Assembly (NCBI RefSeq): GCF_949987515.2
Contig: NW_027192672.1
Location: 1,054,001 to 1,118,000 of the forward strand
Length of the DNA: 64,000 nt
Source of the DNA: Delphinus delphis
Taxonomy: Eukaryota; Chordata; Mammalia; Artiodactyla; Delphinidae
Reading direction: 5' to 3'
This document shows positions 26,039-40,255 of the stretch, one piece after another. The translations under genes were made by a program, and so were the position numbers. Positions within the stretch are counted from its first letter, which is position 1. The number at the start of each line of letters is the position of its first letter. The notes under the pieces are model-generated. The model was not told the DNA's origin. It was given only the letters and a program-made list of their open reading frames with translations, and made no database searches.

Positions 26039-27618
26039 GCTGAGTGATATTGCTTTGTAAGTAAATACCACAACTTCTTTATCCATTTTTCACTTTCTGC
26101 GATGTTGAACTTGTACTGTAAACGAGGTTCTTGTAAACAGAGCCATTCCAAACTTTGGGGTGGCTGTGTCTTTTTGATTTTAATTTCCCTAATCTATAGG
26201 ACCATAAGTGGAAGTGCCCTAGGTTCTGTTGCTTTGTTTTTTAGTTGTTTCAGGAAACACCATACACTTCTCCCAAGTGGTTCTTGGCAATTTACATCCC
26301 GCCCATCAGCATAACAAGGCTCCCAGTTCTCCATGGCCTGTCCTGCCTTTCTGGATTTTACACTTTTTTCAGATGGCCCTTTTGACCAGGGGGAAGTGAG
26401 ACTTCATTGTAGTGCAGATTTCCTTTGCAAGCTTGCTTGGTTGGCCAAAAAGGGCGTATGCGTTTTTTCCTGAATATATTCAGGAAAAAACGCATACGCC
26501 CTTTTTGGCCAAGTGCATCATTGTGGACGTTCTGCCTCTTTTCCTATGCTTTCAATGCAACTCCAGTCTACCTCCGGAAATCGGTTTCCTGCAATTCTGC
26601 CCCGCTTTCAAGTCCTCTTGGCAGCCTTACTTCAGTGTATTTTTGGACGATAGTTGTCATTTATAACTCTGCAGGTTTGTGAATTACAGTGCCCCTGAGC
26701 TCCTTTCTTCAACTCGCTTTCTTGTGACCTGGCCGCAACACCGCAGGATGGCTTCAGGCCCTAATCTGGTTCCGGCCCGGCATGCTGAGCCTTTGGTTAA
26801 TTCCTCTTCCTGGTGGGAAATGAGAGTTAAATTTGCCCGTCCAGACACCTCCAGCTAGCCTCTCATTGGTTCTCGCTATTCCTGTTCATCTTCCGCAGAA
26901 ATTGCAAACTGGGCCAAACAGGAGGTTAAAGGGACTGACTCTCCAAGTGGGGAGAGTGTTAGTAAAGCGTCTGGAATGTTGCACCCGAGTACCAGGGGAG
27001 GAAAACTGAGACATATTTGAACACGTCTCCCGTTCACATGGTTGATCATACTCTGGGTTCCACATGCATGTTTTAGCTGAAGGAAGAATACCTTAAACCT
27101 GGAGAGTTGAGAACCGTGTAATGGGTACCATGCAATATGACTTCAAAGGGTCTTCATTTGCTCACCGAACATCTCCAATCCTATTACTGCTGCGTTTATG
27201 CCCCTGTACACACGCTTGATTCTCTTTTGGAGACATAGCAATCCATAGGTTTTAAGATAGTTACTAGTCATGTACATTCTTAGGCGTTTAATATGGGGTT
27301 TTGAGTCCATTTCGTTGAGCAAGGAGTAGCTCTTGTCTATTCCATATTTGGCTTAAGGAACTTTATCTGTGCTCATTTCAATCTCTGGTTTTATGCAGCA
27401 CCCCAACTCACCTTTCCCCTTAAGCAAGCATAAGTTGGTTTTCTAAATTTGAGACCCTGTTCTGTTTTGGAATGCAGTTCCTGTGTAGCCAAATTTACAT
27501 TCCGTGTATTAGTGATATCTTATGATGTTTCATTTTCTGTGTGACTTATTTCAGTTAGAATCATCATACCTCAATCCACTCATTATGCTGCTACGGGCCT
27601 GATGACATAGATTTCATT
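26039..27618. repeat. satellite monomer 15 (class A start, B end)
   Basis: 1,580 bp. Shares CCCTAATCTATAGG, GAGAACCGTG and GATAGTTACTAGTCATG with monomer 17. Palindrome 26441-26512 is perfect. Confidence 0.95.
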
Positions 27619-29197
27619 GCTGAGTGATACTGCATTGTACGTAAGTACCACAAGTTCTTTATCCATTTTTCACTTTCTGTGATATTGAACTTGTACGGTA
27701 AACGAGGTTCTTGTAAACGGAGGCATCCCAAACTTTGGGGTGGCTGTGTCTTTTTGATTTTCATTTCCCTAAGCTATAGGACCATAAGTGGAAGTGCCCT
27801 AGGCTCTGTTGCTTTGTTTTTTAGATGTTTCAGGAAACACCATACACTTCTCCTGAGTGTCTGTTGGCAATTTACATCCCGCCCATCAGCATAACAAGGA
27901 TCCCAGTTCTCCATGGCCTGTCCTGCCTTTCTTGATTTTACACTTTTTTCAGAAGACCCTTTTGACCGGGGAGAAGTGAGACTTCATTGTAGTGCAGATT
28001 TCCTTTGCAAGTTTGCTTCCTTGGCCAAAAAGGGCGTATGCGTTTTTTCCTGAATATATTCAGGAAAAAACGCATACGCCCTTTTTGGCCAAGTGCATCA
28101 TTGTGGACGTTCTGCCTCTTTTCCTATGCTTTCAATGCAATTCCAGTCTACCTCCTGAAATCGGTTTCCTGCAATTCTGCCCCGCTTTCAAGTCCTCTTG
28201 GCAGCCTTACTTCAGTCTATTTTTGGACGATAGCTGTCATTTATAACTCTGCAGGTTTGTGAATTACAGCGCCCCTGAGCTCCTTTCTTCAACTCGCTTT
28301 CTTGTGACCTGGCCGCAACACCGCAGGATGTCTTCAGGCCCTAATCTGGTTCTGGCATGGCACGGTGAGCCTTTGGTTAATTCCTCTTCCTGGTGGGAAA
28401 TGAGAGTTAAATTTGCCCATCCAGACACCTCCAGCTAGCCTCTCATTGGTTCTCGCTATTCCTGTTCATCTTCCACAGAAATTGCAAACTGGGCCAAACA
28501 GGAGGTTAAAGGGACTGACTCTCCAAGTGGGGAGAGTGTTAGTAAAGCGTCTGGAATGTTGCACCCGAGTACCAGGGTACGAAAACTGAGACATATTTGA
28601 ACACGTCTCCCGATCACATGGTTGATCATACTCTATGTTCCACATGCATGTTTTAGCTGAAGGAAGAATACCTTAAACCTGGGTAGTTGAAACCCGTGGA
28701 ATGGGTACCATGCAATATGACTTCAAAGGGTCTTCATTTGCTCACGAACCTCTCCAATCCTATCACTGCTGCGTTTATGCCCCTGTACACATGCTTGATT
28801 CTCTTTCGGAGACTTAGCAATCCATAGGTTTTAAGATACTTACTAGTCAGGTACATTCTTAGGCATTTAATATGCGGTGTTGAGTCCATTTCGTTGAGCA
28901 AGGAGTAGCTCTTGTCTATTCCATATTTGGCTTAAGGAACTTTATCTGTGCTCATTTCAATCTCTGGTTTTATGCAGCACCCCAACTCACCTTTCCCCTT
29001 AAGCAGGCATAAGTTAGTTTTCTAAATTTGAGACCCTGTTCTGTTCTGTAATTAAGTTCCTGTGTAGCCAAGTTTACATTCCGTGTATTACTGATATCTT
29101 ATGATGTTTCTTTTTCTGTGTGACTTATTTCAGTTAGAATCATCATACCTGAATCCACTCATTGTGTTGCTAAGGGCCTGATGACACAGATTTCATT
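27619..29197. repeat. satellite monomer 16 (class B start), near copy of monomer 14
   Basis: 1,579 bp. Differs from monomer 14 by a handful of bases, including GCTTCCTTGG just outside the palindrome (28021-28092, perfect) and ACAAGGATCCC near 27895. Confidence 0.95.
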
Positions 29198-30777
29198 GCT
29201 GAGTGATATTGCTTTGTAAGTAAATACCACAACTTCTTTATCCATTTTTCACTTTCTGCGATGTTGAACTTGTACTGTAAACGAGGTTCTTGTAAACAGA
29301 GCCGTTCCAAACTTTGGGGTGGCTGTGTCTTTTTGATTTTAATTTCCCTAATCTATAGGACCATAAGTGGAAGTGCCCTAGGTTCTGTTGCTTTGTTTTT
29401 TAGTTGTTTCAGGAAACACCATACACTTCTCCCAAGTGGTTCTTGGCAATTTACATCCCGCCCATCAGCATAACAAGGCTCCCAGTTCTCCATGGCCTGT
29501 CCTGCCTTTCTGGATTTTACACTTTTTTCAGATGGCCCTTTTGACCGGGGGGAAGTGAGATTTCATTGTAGTGCAGATTTCCTTTGCAAGCTTGCTTGAT
29601 TGGCCAAAAAGGGCGTATGCGTTTTTTCCTGAATATATTCAGGAAAAAACGCATACGCCCTTTTTGGCCAAGTGCATCATTGTGGACGTTCTGCCTCTTT
29701 TCCTATGCTTTCAATGCAACTCCAGTCTACCTCCTGAAATCGGTTTCCTGCAATTCTGCCCCGCTTTCAAGTCCTCTTGGCAGCCTTACTTCAGTGTATT
29801 TTTGGACGATAGTTGTCATTTATAACTCTGCAGGTTTGTGAATTACAGTGCCCCTGAGCTCCTTTCTTCAACTCGCTTTCTTGTGACCTGGCCGCAACAC
29901 CGCAGGATGGCTTCAGGCCCTAATCTGGTTCCGGCCCGGCATGCTGAGCCTTTGGTTAATTCCTCTTCCTGGTGGGAAATGAGAGTTAAATTTGCCCGTC
30001 CAGACACCTCCAGCTAGCCTCTCATTGGTTCTCGCTATTCCTGTTCATCTTCCGCAGAAATTGCAAACTGGGCCAAACAGGAGGTTAAAGGGACTGACTC
30101 TCCAAGTGGGGAGAGTGTTAGTAAAGCGTCTGGAATGTTGCACCCGAGTACCAGGGGAGGAAAACTGAGACATATTTGAACACGTCTCCCGTTCACATGG
30201 TTGATCATACTCTGGGTTCCACATGCATGTTTTAGCTGAAGGAAGAATACCTTAAACCTGGAGAGTTGAGAACCGTGTAATGGGTACCATGCAATATGAC
30301 TTCAAAGGGTCTTCATTTGCTCACCGAACATCTCCAATCCTATTACTGCTGCATTTATGCCCCTGTACACACGCTTGATTCTCTTTTGGAGACATAGCAA
30401 TCCATAGGTTTTAAGATAGTTACTAGTCATGTACATTCTTAGGCGTTTAATATGGGGTTTTGAGTCCATTTCGTTGAGCAAGGAGTAGCTCTTGTCTATT
30501 CCATATTTGGCTTAAGGAACTTTATCTGTGCTCATTTCAATCTCTGGTTTTATGCAGCACCCCAACTCACCTTTCCCCTTAAGCAAGCATAAGTTGGTTT
30601 TCTAAATTTGAGACCCTGTTCTGTTTTGGAATGCAGTTCCTGTGTAGCCAAGTTTACATTCCGTGTATTACTGATATCTTATGATGTTTCTTTTTCTGTG
30701 TGACTTATTTCAGTTAGAATCATCATACCTGAATCCACTCATTGTGCTGCTAAGGGCCTGATGACACAGATTTCATT
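29198..30777. repeat. satellite monomer 17 (class A), near copy of monomer 15
   Basis: 1,580 bp. Matches monomer 15 until its last 130 bases, where it switches to a class A end (TATTACTGATATC), the right boundary of the second dimer duplication. Palindrome 29600-29671 is perfect. Confidence 0.95.
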
Positions 30778-32357
30778 GCTGAGTGATATTGCTTTGTAAG
30801 TAAATACCACAACTTCTTTATCCATTTTTCACTTTCTGCGATGTTGAACTTGTACTGTAAACGAGGTTCTTGTAAACAGAGCCGTTCCAAACTTTGGGGT
30901 GGCTGTGTCTTTTTCATTTTAATTTCCCTAAGCTATAGGACCATAAGTGGAAGTGCCCTAGGCTCTGTTGCTTTGTTTTTTAGATGTTTCAGGAAACACC
31001 ATACACTTCTCCCGAGTGTCTGTTGGCAATTTACATCCCGCCCATCAGCATAACAAGGCTCCCAGTTCTCCATGGCCTGTCCTGCCTTTCTGGATTTTAC
31101 ATTTTTTTCAGATGGCCCTTTTGACCGGGGGGAAGTGAGACTTCATTGTAGTGCAGATTTCCTTTGCAAGCTTGCTTGGTTGGCCAAAAAGGGCGTATGC
31201 GTTTTTTCCTGAATATATTCAGGAAAAAACGCATACGCCCTTTTTGGCCAAGTGCATCATTGTGGACGTTCTGCCTCTTTTCCTATGCTTTCAATGCAAT
31301 TCCAGTCTACCTCCTGAAATCGGTTTCCTGCAATTCTGCCCCGCTTTCAGGTCCTCTTGGCAGCCTTACTTCAGTCTATTTTTGGACAATAGCTGTCATT
31401 TATAACTCTGCAGGTTTGTGAATTACAGTGCCCCTGAGCTCCTTTCTTCAACTCGCTTTCTTGTGACCTGGCCGCAACACCGCAGGATGGCTTCAGGCCC
31501 TAATCTGATTCCGGTACGGCACACTGAGCCTTTGGTTATTTCCTCTTCCTGGCGGGAAATGAGAGTTAAATTTGCCCGTCCAGACACCTCCAGCTAGTCT
31601 CTCATTGGTTCTCGCTATTCCTGTTCATCTTCCGCAGAAATTGCAAACTGGGCCAAATAGGAGGTTAAAGGGACTGACTCTCCAAGTGGGGAGAGTGTTA
31701 GTAAAGCGTCTGGAATGTTGCACCCGAGTACCAGGGGAGGAAAACTGAGACATATTTGAACACGTCTCCTGTTCACACGGTTGATCATACTCTGGGTTCC
31801 ACATGCATGTTTTAGCTGAAGGAAGAATACCTTAAACCTGGGTAGTTGAAACCCGTGGAATTGGTACCATGCAATATGACTTCAAAGGGTCGTCATTTGC
31901 TCACCGAACATCTCCAATCCTATCACTGCTGCGTTTATGCCCCTGTACACATGCTTGATTCTCTTTCGGAGACATAGCAATCCATAGGTTTTAAGATACT
32001 TACTAGTCAGGTACATTCTTAGGCGTTTAATATGCGGTGTTGAGTCCATTTCGTTGAGCTAGGAGTAGCTCATGTCTATTCCATATTTGGCTTAAGGAAC
32101 TTTATCTGTGCTCATTTCAATCTCTGGTTTTATGCAGCACCCCAACTCACCTTTACCCTTAAGCAAGCATAAGTTGGTTTTCTAAATTTGAGAACCTGTT
32201 CTGTTCTGTAATTCAGTTCCTGTGTAGCCAAGTTTACATTCCGTGTATTACTGATATCTTATGATGTTTCTTTTTCTGTGTGACTTATTTCAGTTAGAAT
32301 CATCGTACCTGAATCCACTCATTATGCTGCTACGGGCCTGATGACATAGATTTCATT
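30778..32357. repeat. satellite monomer 18 (class A start, B end)
   Basis: 1,580 bp. First copy with CTTTTTCATTTTAATT, later fixed in monomers 22-30. Private GGACAATAGC near 31384 and GAGCTAGGAGTAGCTCATG near 32057. Palindrome 31180-31251 is perfect. Confidence 0.95.
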
Positions 32358-33937
32358 GCTGAGTGATACTGCATTGTACGTAAGTACCACATGTTCTTTA
32401 TCCATTTTTCACTTTCTGTGATATTGAACTTGTATGGTAAACGAGGTTCTTGTAAACAGAGGCGTCCCAAACTTTGGGGTGGCTGTGTCTTTTTTATTTT
32501 AATTTCCCTAAGCTATAGGACCATAAGTGGAAGTGCCCTAGGCTCTGTTGCTTTGTTTTTTAGATGTTTCAGGAAACACCATACACTTCTCCCGAGTGTC
32601 TGTTGGCAATTTACATCCCGCCCATCAGCATAACAAGGCTCCCAGTTCTCCATGGCCTGTCCTGCCTTTCTGGATTTTACACTTTTTTCAGATGGCCCTT
32701 TTGACCAGGGGGAAGTGAGACTTCATTGTAGTGCAGATTTCCTTTGCAAGTTTGCTTGGTTGGCCAAAAAGGGCGTATGCGTTTTTTCCTGAATATATTC
32801 AGGAAAAAACGCATACGCCCTTTTTGGCCAAGTGCATCATTGTGGACGTTCTGCCTCTTTTCCTATGCTTTCAATGCAATTCCAGTCTACCTCCTGAAAT
32901 CGGTTTCCTGCAATTCTGCCCCGCTTTCAAGTCCTCTTGGCAGCCTTACTTCAGTCTATTTTTGGACGATAGCTGTCATTTATAACTCTGCAGGTTTGTG
33001 AATTACAGTGCCCCTGAGCTCCTTTCTTCAACTCGCTTTCTTTTGAGCTGGCCGCAACACCGCAGGATGGCTTCAGGCCCTAATCTGGTTCCGGTACGGC
33101 ACGCTGAGCCTTTGGTTATTTCCTCTTCCTGGTGGGAAATGAGAGTTAAATTTGCCCGTCCAGACACCTCCAGCTAGCCTCTCATTGGTTCTCACTATTC
33201 CTGTTCATCTTCCGCAGAAATTGCAAACTGGGCCAAACAGGAGGTTAAAGGGACTGACTCTCCAAGTGGGGAGAGTGTTAGTAAAGCGTCTGGAATGTTG
33301 CACCCGAGTACCAGGGGAGGAAAACTGAGACATATTTGAACACGTCTACCGATCACATGGTTGATCATACTCTGGGTTCCACATGCATGTTTTAGCTGAA
33401 GGAAGAATACCTAAAATCTGCGTAGTTGAAACCCGTGGAATGGGTACCATGCAATATGACTTCAAAGGGTCTTCATTTGCTCACTGAACCGCTCCAATCC
33501 TATCACTGCTGCGTTTATGCCCCTCTACACATGCTTGATTCTCTTTCGGAGACATAGCAATCCATAGGTTTTAAGATACTTACTAGTCAGGTACATTCTT
33601 AGGCGTTTAATATACGGTGTTGAGTCCATTTCGTTGAGCAAGGAGTAGCTCTTGTCTATTCCATATTTGGCTTAAGGAACTTTATCTGTGCTCATTTCAA
33701 TCTCTGGTTTTATGCAGCACCCCAACTCACCTTTCCCCTTAAGCAAGCATAAGTTGGTTTTCTAAATTTGAGACCCTGTTCTGTTTTGGAATGCAGTTCC
33801 TGTGTAGCCAAGTTTACATTCCGTGTATTAGTGATATCTTATGATGTTTCTTTTTCTGTGTGACTTATTTCAGTTAGAATCATCGTACCTGAATCCACTC
33901 ATTATGCTGCTACGGGCCTGATGACATAGATTTCATT
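32358..33937. repeat. satellite monomer 19 (class B)
   Basis: 1,580 bp. Class B with private TGTATGGTAAACG near 32432. Palindrome 32760-32831 is perfect. Confidence 0.95.
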
Positions 33938-35518
33938 GCTGAGTGATACTGCATTGTACGTAAGTACCACAAGTTCTTTATCCATTTTTCACTTTCTGTG
34001 ATATTGAACTTGTACGGTAAACGAGGTTCTTGTAAACAGAGCCAATCCAAACTTTGGGGTGGCTGTGTCTTTTTGATTTTAATTTCCCTAAGCTATAGGA
34101 CCATAAGTGGAAGTGCCCTAGGTTCTGTTGCTTTGTTTTTTAGATGTTTCAGGAAACACCATACACTTCTCCCGAGTGGTTGTTGGCAATTTACATCCCG
34201 CCCATCAGCATAACAAGGCTCCCAGTTCTCCATGGCCTGTCCTGCCTTTCTGGATTTTACACTTTTTTCAGATGGCCCTTTTAACCGGGGGGAAGTGAGA
34301 CTTCATTGTAGTGCAGATTTCCTTTGCAAGCTTGCTTGGTTGGCCAAAAAGGGCGTATGCGTTTTTTCCTGAATATATTCAGGAAAAAACGCATACGCCC
34401 TTTTTGGCCAAGTGCATCATTGTGGACGTTCTGCCTCTTTTCCTATGCTTTCAATGCAATTCCAGTCTACCTCCTGATATTGGTTTCCTGCAATTCTGCC
34501 CCGCTTTCAAGTCCTCTTGGCAGCCTTACTTCAGTCTATTTTTGGACGATAGCTGTCATTTATAACTCTGCAGGTTTGTGAATTACAGTGCCCCTGAGCT
34601 CCTTTCTTCAACTCGCTTTCTTGTGACCTGGCCGCAACACCGCAGGATGGCTTCAGGCCCTAATCTGGTTCCGGTACGGCACGCTGAGCCTTTGGTTATT
34701 TCCTCTTCCTGGTGGGAAATGAGAGTTAAATTTGCCCGTCCAGACACCTCCAGCTAGCCTCTCATTGGTTCTCGCTATTCCTGTTCATCTTCCGCAGAAA
34801 TTGCAAACTGGGCCAAACAGGAGGTTAAAGGGACTGACTCTCCAAGTCGGGAGAGTGTTAGTAAAGCGTCTGGAATGTTCCACTGAAGTACCAGGGGACG
34901 AAAACTGAGACATATTTGAACACGTCTCCCGATCACACGGTTGATCATACTCTGGGTTCCACATGCATGTTTTAGCTGAAGAAAGAATACCTTAAACCTG
35001 GATAGTTGAGACCCGTGGAATGGGTACCATGCAATATGACTTCAAAGGGTCTTCATTTGCTCACCGAATCTCTCCAATCCTATCACTGCTGCGTTTATGA
35101 TCCTTGTACACATGCTTGATTCTCTTTTGGAGACATAGCAATCCATAGGTTTTAAGATACTTACTAGTCAGGTATATTCTTAGGCGTTTAATATGGGGTG
35201 TTGAGTCCATTTCGTTGAGCAAGGAGTAGCTCTTGTCTATTCCATATTTGGCTTAAGGAACTTTATCTGTGCTCATTTCAATCTCTGGTTTTATGCAGCA
35301 CCCCAACTCACCTTTCCCCTTAAGCAAGCATAAGTTGGTTTTCTAAATTTGAGACCCTGTTCTGTTCTGTAATTCAGTTCCTGTGTAGCCAAGTTTACAT
35401 TCCGTGTATTAGTGATATCTTATGATGTTTCTTTTTCTGTGTGACTTATTTCAGTTAGAATCATCGTACCTGAATCCACTCATTATGCTGCTACGGGCCT
35501 GATGACATAGATTTCATT
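33938..35518. repeat. satellite monomer 20 (class B)
   Basis: 1,581 bp, the longest unit, from one extra base in TATGATCCTTGTAC near 35097. Private CCTGATATTGGTTTCC. Palindrome 34340-34411 is perfect. Confidence 0.95.
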
Positions 35519-37095
35519 GCTGAGTGATACTGCATTGTACGTAAGTACGACAAGTTCTTTATCCATTTTTCACTTTCTGTGATATTGAACTTGTACGGTA
35601 AACGAGGTTCTTGTAAACGGAGGCGTCCCAAACTTTGGGGTGGCTGTGTCTTTTTGATTTTAATTTCCCTAAGCTACAGGACCATAAATGGAAGTGCCCT
35701 AGGCTCTGTTGCTTTGTTTTTTAGATGTTTCAGGAAACACCATACACTTCTCCTGAGTGTCTGTTGGCAATTTACATCCCGCCCATCAGCATAACAAGGC
35801 TCCCAGTTCTCAATGGCCTGTTGCCTTTCTGGATTTTACACTTTTTTCAGATGGCCCTTTTGACCGGAGGGAAGTGAGACTTCATTGTAGTGCAGATTTC
35901 TTTGCAAGCTTGCTTGGTTGGCCAAAAAGGGCGTATGCGTTTTTTCCTGAATATATTCAGGAAAAAACGCATACGCCCTTTTTGGCCAAGTGCATCATTG
36001 TGGACGTTCTGCCTCTTTTCCTATGCTTTCAATGCAATTCCCGTCTACCTCCTGAAATCGGTTTCCTGCAATTCTGCCCCACTTTCAAGTCCTCTTGGCA
36101 GCCTTACTTCAGTCTATTTTTGGACGATAGCTGTCATTTATAACTCTGCAGGTTTGTGAATTACAGTGCCCCTGAGCTCCTTTCTTCAACTCGCTTTCTT
36201 GTGACCTGGCCGCAACACCGCAGGATGGCTTCAGGCCCTAATCTATTTCCGGCCCGGCATGCTGAGCCTTTGGTTAATTCCTCTTCCTGGTGGGAAATGA
36301 GAGTTAAATTTGCCCGTCCAGACACCTCCAGCTAGCCTCTCATTGGTTCTCGCTATTCCTGTTCATCTTCCGCAGAAATTGCAAACTGGGCCAAACAGGA
36401 GGTTAAAGGGACTGACTCTCCAAGTCGGGAGAGTGTTAGTAAAGCGTCTGGAATGTTGCACCCGAGTACCAGGGGAGGAAAACTGAGACATATTTGAACA
36501 CGTCTCCCGTTCACATGGTTGATCATACTCTGGGTTCCACATGCATGTTTTAGCTGAAGGAAGAATACCTTAAACCTGGAGAGTTGAGACCCGTGTAATG
36601 GGTACCATGCAATATGACTTCAAAGGGTCTTCATTTGCTCACCGAACCTCTCCAATCCTATCACTGCTGCGTTTATGCCCCTGTACACACGCTTGATTCT
36701 CTTTTGGAGACATAGCAATCCATAGGTTTTAAGATACTTACTAGTCAGGTACATTCTTAGGCATTTAATATGGGGTGTTGAATCCATTTCATTGAGCAAG
36801 GAGTAGCTCTTGTCTATTCCATATTTGGCTTAAGGAACTTTATCTGTGCTCATTTCAATCTCTGGTTTTATGCAGCACCCCAACTCACCTTTCCCCTTAA
36901 GCAAGCATAAGTTGGTTTTCTAAATTTGAGACCCTGTTCTGTTTTGGAATGCAGTTCCTGTGTAGCCAAGTTTACATTCCGTGTATTAGTGATATCTTAT
37001 GATGTTTCTTTTTCTGTGTGACTTATTTCAGTTAGAATCATCATACCTGAATCCACTCATTGTGCTGCTAAGGGCCTGATGACACAGATTTCATT
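35519..37095. repeat. satellite monomer 21 (class B)
   Basis: 1,577 bp. Has the 2-base deletion GGCCTGTTGCC also in monomers 2 and 36, and lacks one more base in GATTTCTTTGC before the palindrome (35918-35989, perfect). Confidence 0.95.
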
Positions 37096-38675
37096 GCTGA
37101 GTGATATTGCTTTGTAAGTAAATACCACAACTTCTTTATCCATTTTTCACTTTCTGCGATGTTGAACTTGTACTGTAAACGAGGTTCTTGTAAACAGAGC
37201 CGTTCCAAACTTTGGGGTGGCTGTGTCTTTTTCATTTTAATTTCCCTAAGCTATAGGACCATAAGTGGAAGTGCCCTAGGTTCTGTTGCTTTGTTTTTTA
37301 GTTGTTTCAGGAAACACCATACACTTCTCCCAAGTGGTTCTTGGCAATTTACATCCCACCCATCAGCATAACAAGGCTCCCAGTTCTCCATGGCCTGTCC
37401 TGCCTTTCTGGATTTTACCCTTTTTTCAGATGGCCCTTTTGACCGGGGGGAAGTGAGACTTCATTGTAGTGCAGATTTCCTTTGCAAGCTTGCTTGGTTG
37501 GCCAAAAAGGGCGTATGCGTTTTTTCCTGAATATATTCAGGAAAAAACGCATACGCCCTTTTTGGCCAAGTTCATCATTGTGGACGTTCTGCCTCTTTTC
37601 CTATGCTTTCAATGCAATTCCAGTCTACCTCCTGAAATCGGTTTCCTGCAATTCTGCCCCGCTTTCAAGTCCTCTTGGCAGCCTTACTTCAGTCTATTTT
37701 TGGACGATAGCTGTCATTTATAACTCTGCAGGTTTGTGAATTACAGTGCCCCTGAGCTCCTTTCTTCAACTCGCTTTCTTGTGACCTGGCCGCAACACCG
37801 CAGGATGGCTTCAGGCCCTAATCTGGTTCCGGCCCGGCATGCTGAGCCTTTGGTTAATTCCTCTTCCTGGTGGGAAATGAGAGTTGAATTTGCCCGTCCA
37901 GACACCTCCAGCTAGCCTCTCATTGGTTCTCGCTATTCCTGTTCATCTTCCGCAGAAATTGCAAACTGGGCCAAACAGGAGGTTAAAGGGACTGACTCTC
38001 CAAGTCGGGAGAGTGTTAGTAAAGCGTCTGGAATGTTGCACCCGAGTACCAGGGGAGGAAAACTGAGACATATTTGAACACGTCTCCCGATCACATGGTT
38101 GATCATACTCTGGGTTCCACATGCATGTTTTAGCTGAAGGAAGAATACCTTAAACCTGGAGAGTTGAGACCCGTGTAATGGGTACCATGCAATATGACTT
38201 CAAAGGGTCTTCATTTGCTCACCGAACCTCTCCAATCCTATCACTGCTGCGTTTATGCCCCTGTACACACGCTTGATTCTCTTTTGGAGACATAGCAATC
38301 CATAGGTTTTAAGATACTTACTAGTCAGGTACATTCTTAGGCGTTTAATATGGGGTTTTGAGTCCATTTCGTTGAGCAAGGAGTAGCTCTTGTCTATTCC
38401 ATATTTGGCTTAAGGAACTTTATCTGTGCTCATTTCAATCTCTGGTTTTATGCAGCACCCCAACTCACCTTTCTCCTTAAGCAAGCATAAGTTGGTTTTC
38501 TAAATTTGAGACCCTGTTCTGTTTTGGAATGCAGTTCCTGTGTAGCCAAGTTTACATTCCGTGTATTAGTGATATCTTATGATGTTTCTTTTTCTGTGTG
38601 ACTTATTTCAGTTAGAATCATCATACCTGAATCCACTCATTGTGCTGCTAAGGGCCTGATGACACAGATTTCATT
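37096..38675. repeat. satellite monomer 22 (class A)
   Basis: 1,580 bp. Start of the run of nearly identical class A units. Private ATCCCACCC near 37351 and AAGTTCATCATTG near 37568 are absent from monomer 26, but its second half matches monomer 26 (ATCACATGG near 38090, TTTCTCCTTAAG near 38470), so the four-unit duplication begins between about 37,575 and 38,080. Palindrome 37498-37569 is perfect. Confidence 0.95.
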
Positions 38676-40255
38676 GCTGAGTGATATTGCTTTGTAAGTA
38701 AATACCACAACTTCTTTATCCATTTTTCACTTTCTGCGATGTTGAACTTGTACTGTAAACGAGGTTCTTGTAAACAGAGCCGTTCCAAACTTTGGGGTGG
38801 CTGTGTCTTTTTCATTTTAATTTCCCTAAGCTATAGGACCATAAGTGGAAGTGCCCTAGGTTCTGTTGCTTTGTTTTTTAGTTGTTTCAGGAAACACCAT
38901 ACACTTCTCCCAAGTGGTTCTTGGCAATTTACATCCCGCCCATCAGCATAACAAGGCTCCCAGTTCTCCATGGCCTGTCCTGCCTTTCTGGATTTTACCC
39001 TTTTTTCAGATGGCCCTTTTGACCAGAGGGAAGTGAGACTTCATTGTAGTGCAGATTTCCTTTGCAAGCTTGCTTGGTTGGCCAAAAAGGGCGTATGCGT
39101 TTTTTCCTGAATATATTCAGGAAAAAACGCATACGCCCTTTTTGGCCAAGTGCATCATTGTGGACGTTCTGCCTCTTTTCCTATGCTTTCAATGCAATTC
39201 CAGTCTACCTCCTGAAATCGGTTTCCTGCAATTCTGCCCCGCTTTCAAGTCCTCTTGGCAGCCTTACTTCAGTCTATTTTTGGACGATAGCTGTCATTTA
39301 TAACTCTGCAGGTTTGTGAATTACAGTGCCCCTGAGCTCCTTTCTTCAACTCGCTTTCTTGTGACCTGGCCGCAACACCGCAGGATGGCTTCAGGCCCTA
39401 ATCTGGTTCCGGCCCGGCATGCTGAGCCTTTGGTTAATTCCTCTTCCTGGTGGGAAATGAGAGTTGAATTTGCCCGTCCAGACACCTCCAGCTAGCCTCT
39501 CATTGGTTCTCGCTATTCCTGTTCATCTTCCGCAGAAATTGCAAACTGGGCCAAACAGGAGGTTAAAGGGACTGACTCTCCAAGTCGGGAGAGTGTTAGT
39601 AAAGCGTCTGGAATGTTGCACCCGAGTACCAGGGGAGGAAAACTGAGACATATTTGAACACGTCTCCCGTTCACACGGTTGATCATACTCTGGGTTCCAC
39701 ATGCATGTTTTAGCTGAAGGAAGAATACCTTAAACCTGGAGAGTTGAGACCCGTGTAATGGGTACCATGCAATATGACTTCAAAGGGTCTTCATTTGCTC
39801 ACCGAACCTCTCCAATCCTATCACTGCTGCGTTTATGCCCCTGTACACACGCTTGATTCTCTTTTGGAGACATAGCAATCCATAGGTTTTAAGATACTTA
39901 CTAGTCAGGTACATTCTTAGGCGTTTAATATGGGGTTTTGAGTCCATTTCGTTGAGCAAGGAGTAGCTCTTGTCTATTCCATATTTGGCTTAAGGAACTT
40001 TATCTGTGCTCATTTCAATCTCTGGTTTTATGCAGCACCCCAACTCACCTTTCCCCTTAAGCAAGCATAAGTTGGTTTTCTAAATTTGAGACCCTGTTCT
40101 GTTTTGGAATGCAGTTCCTGTGTAGCCAAGTTTACATTCCGTGTATTAGTGATATCTTATGATGTTTCTTTTTCTGTGTGACTTATTTCAGTTAGAATCA
40201 TCATACCTGAATCCACTCATTGTGCTGCTAAGGGCCTGATGACACAGATTTCATT
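38676..40255. repeat. satellite monomer 23 (class A, block unit 1)
   Basis: 1,580 bp. Marked by GACCAGAGGG near 39021. Twin of monomer 27, 6,320 bp downstream. Palindrome 39078-39149 is perfect. Confidence 0.96.
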
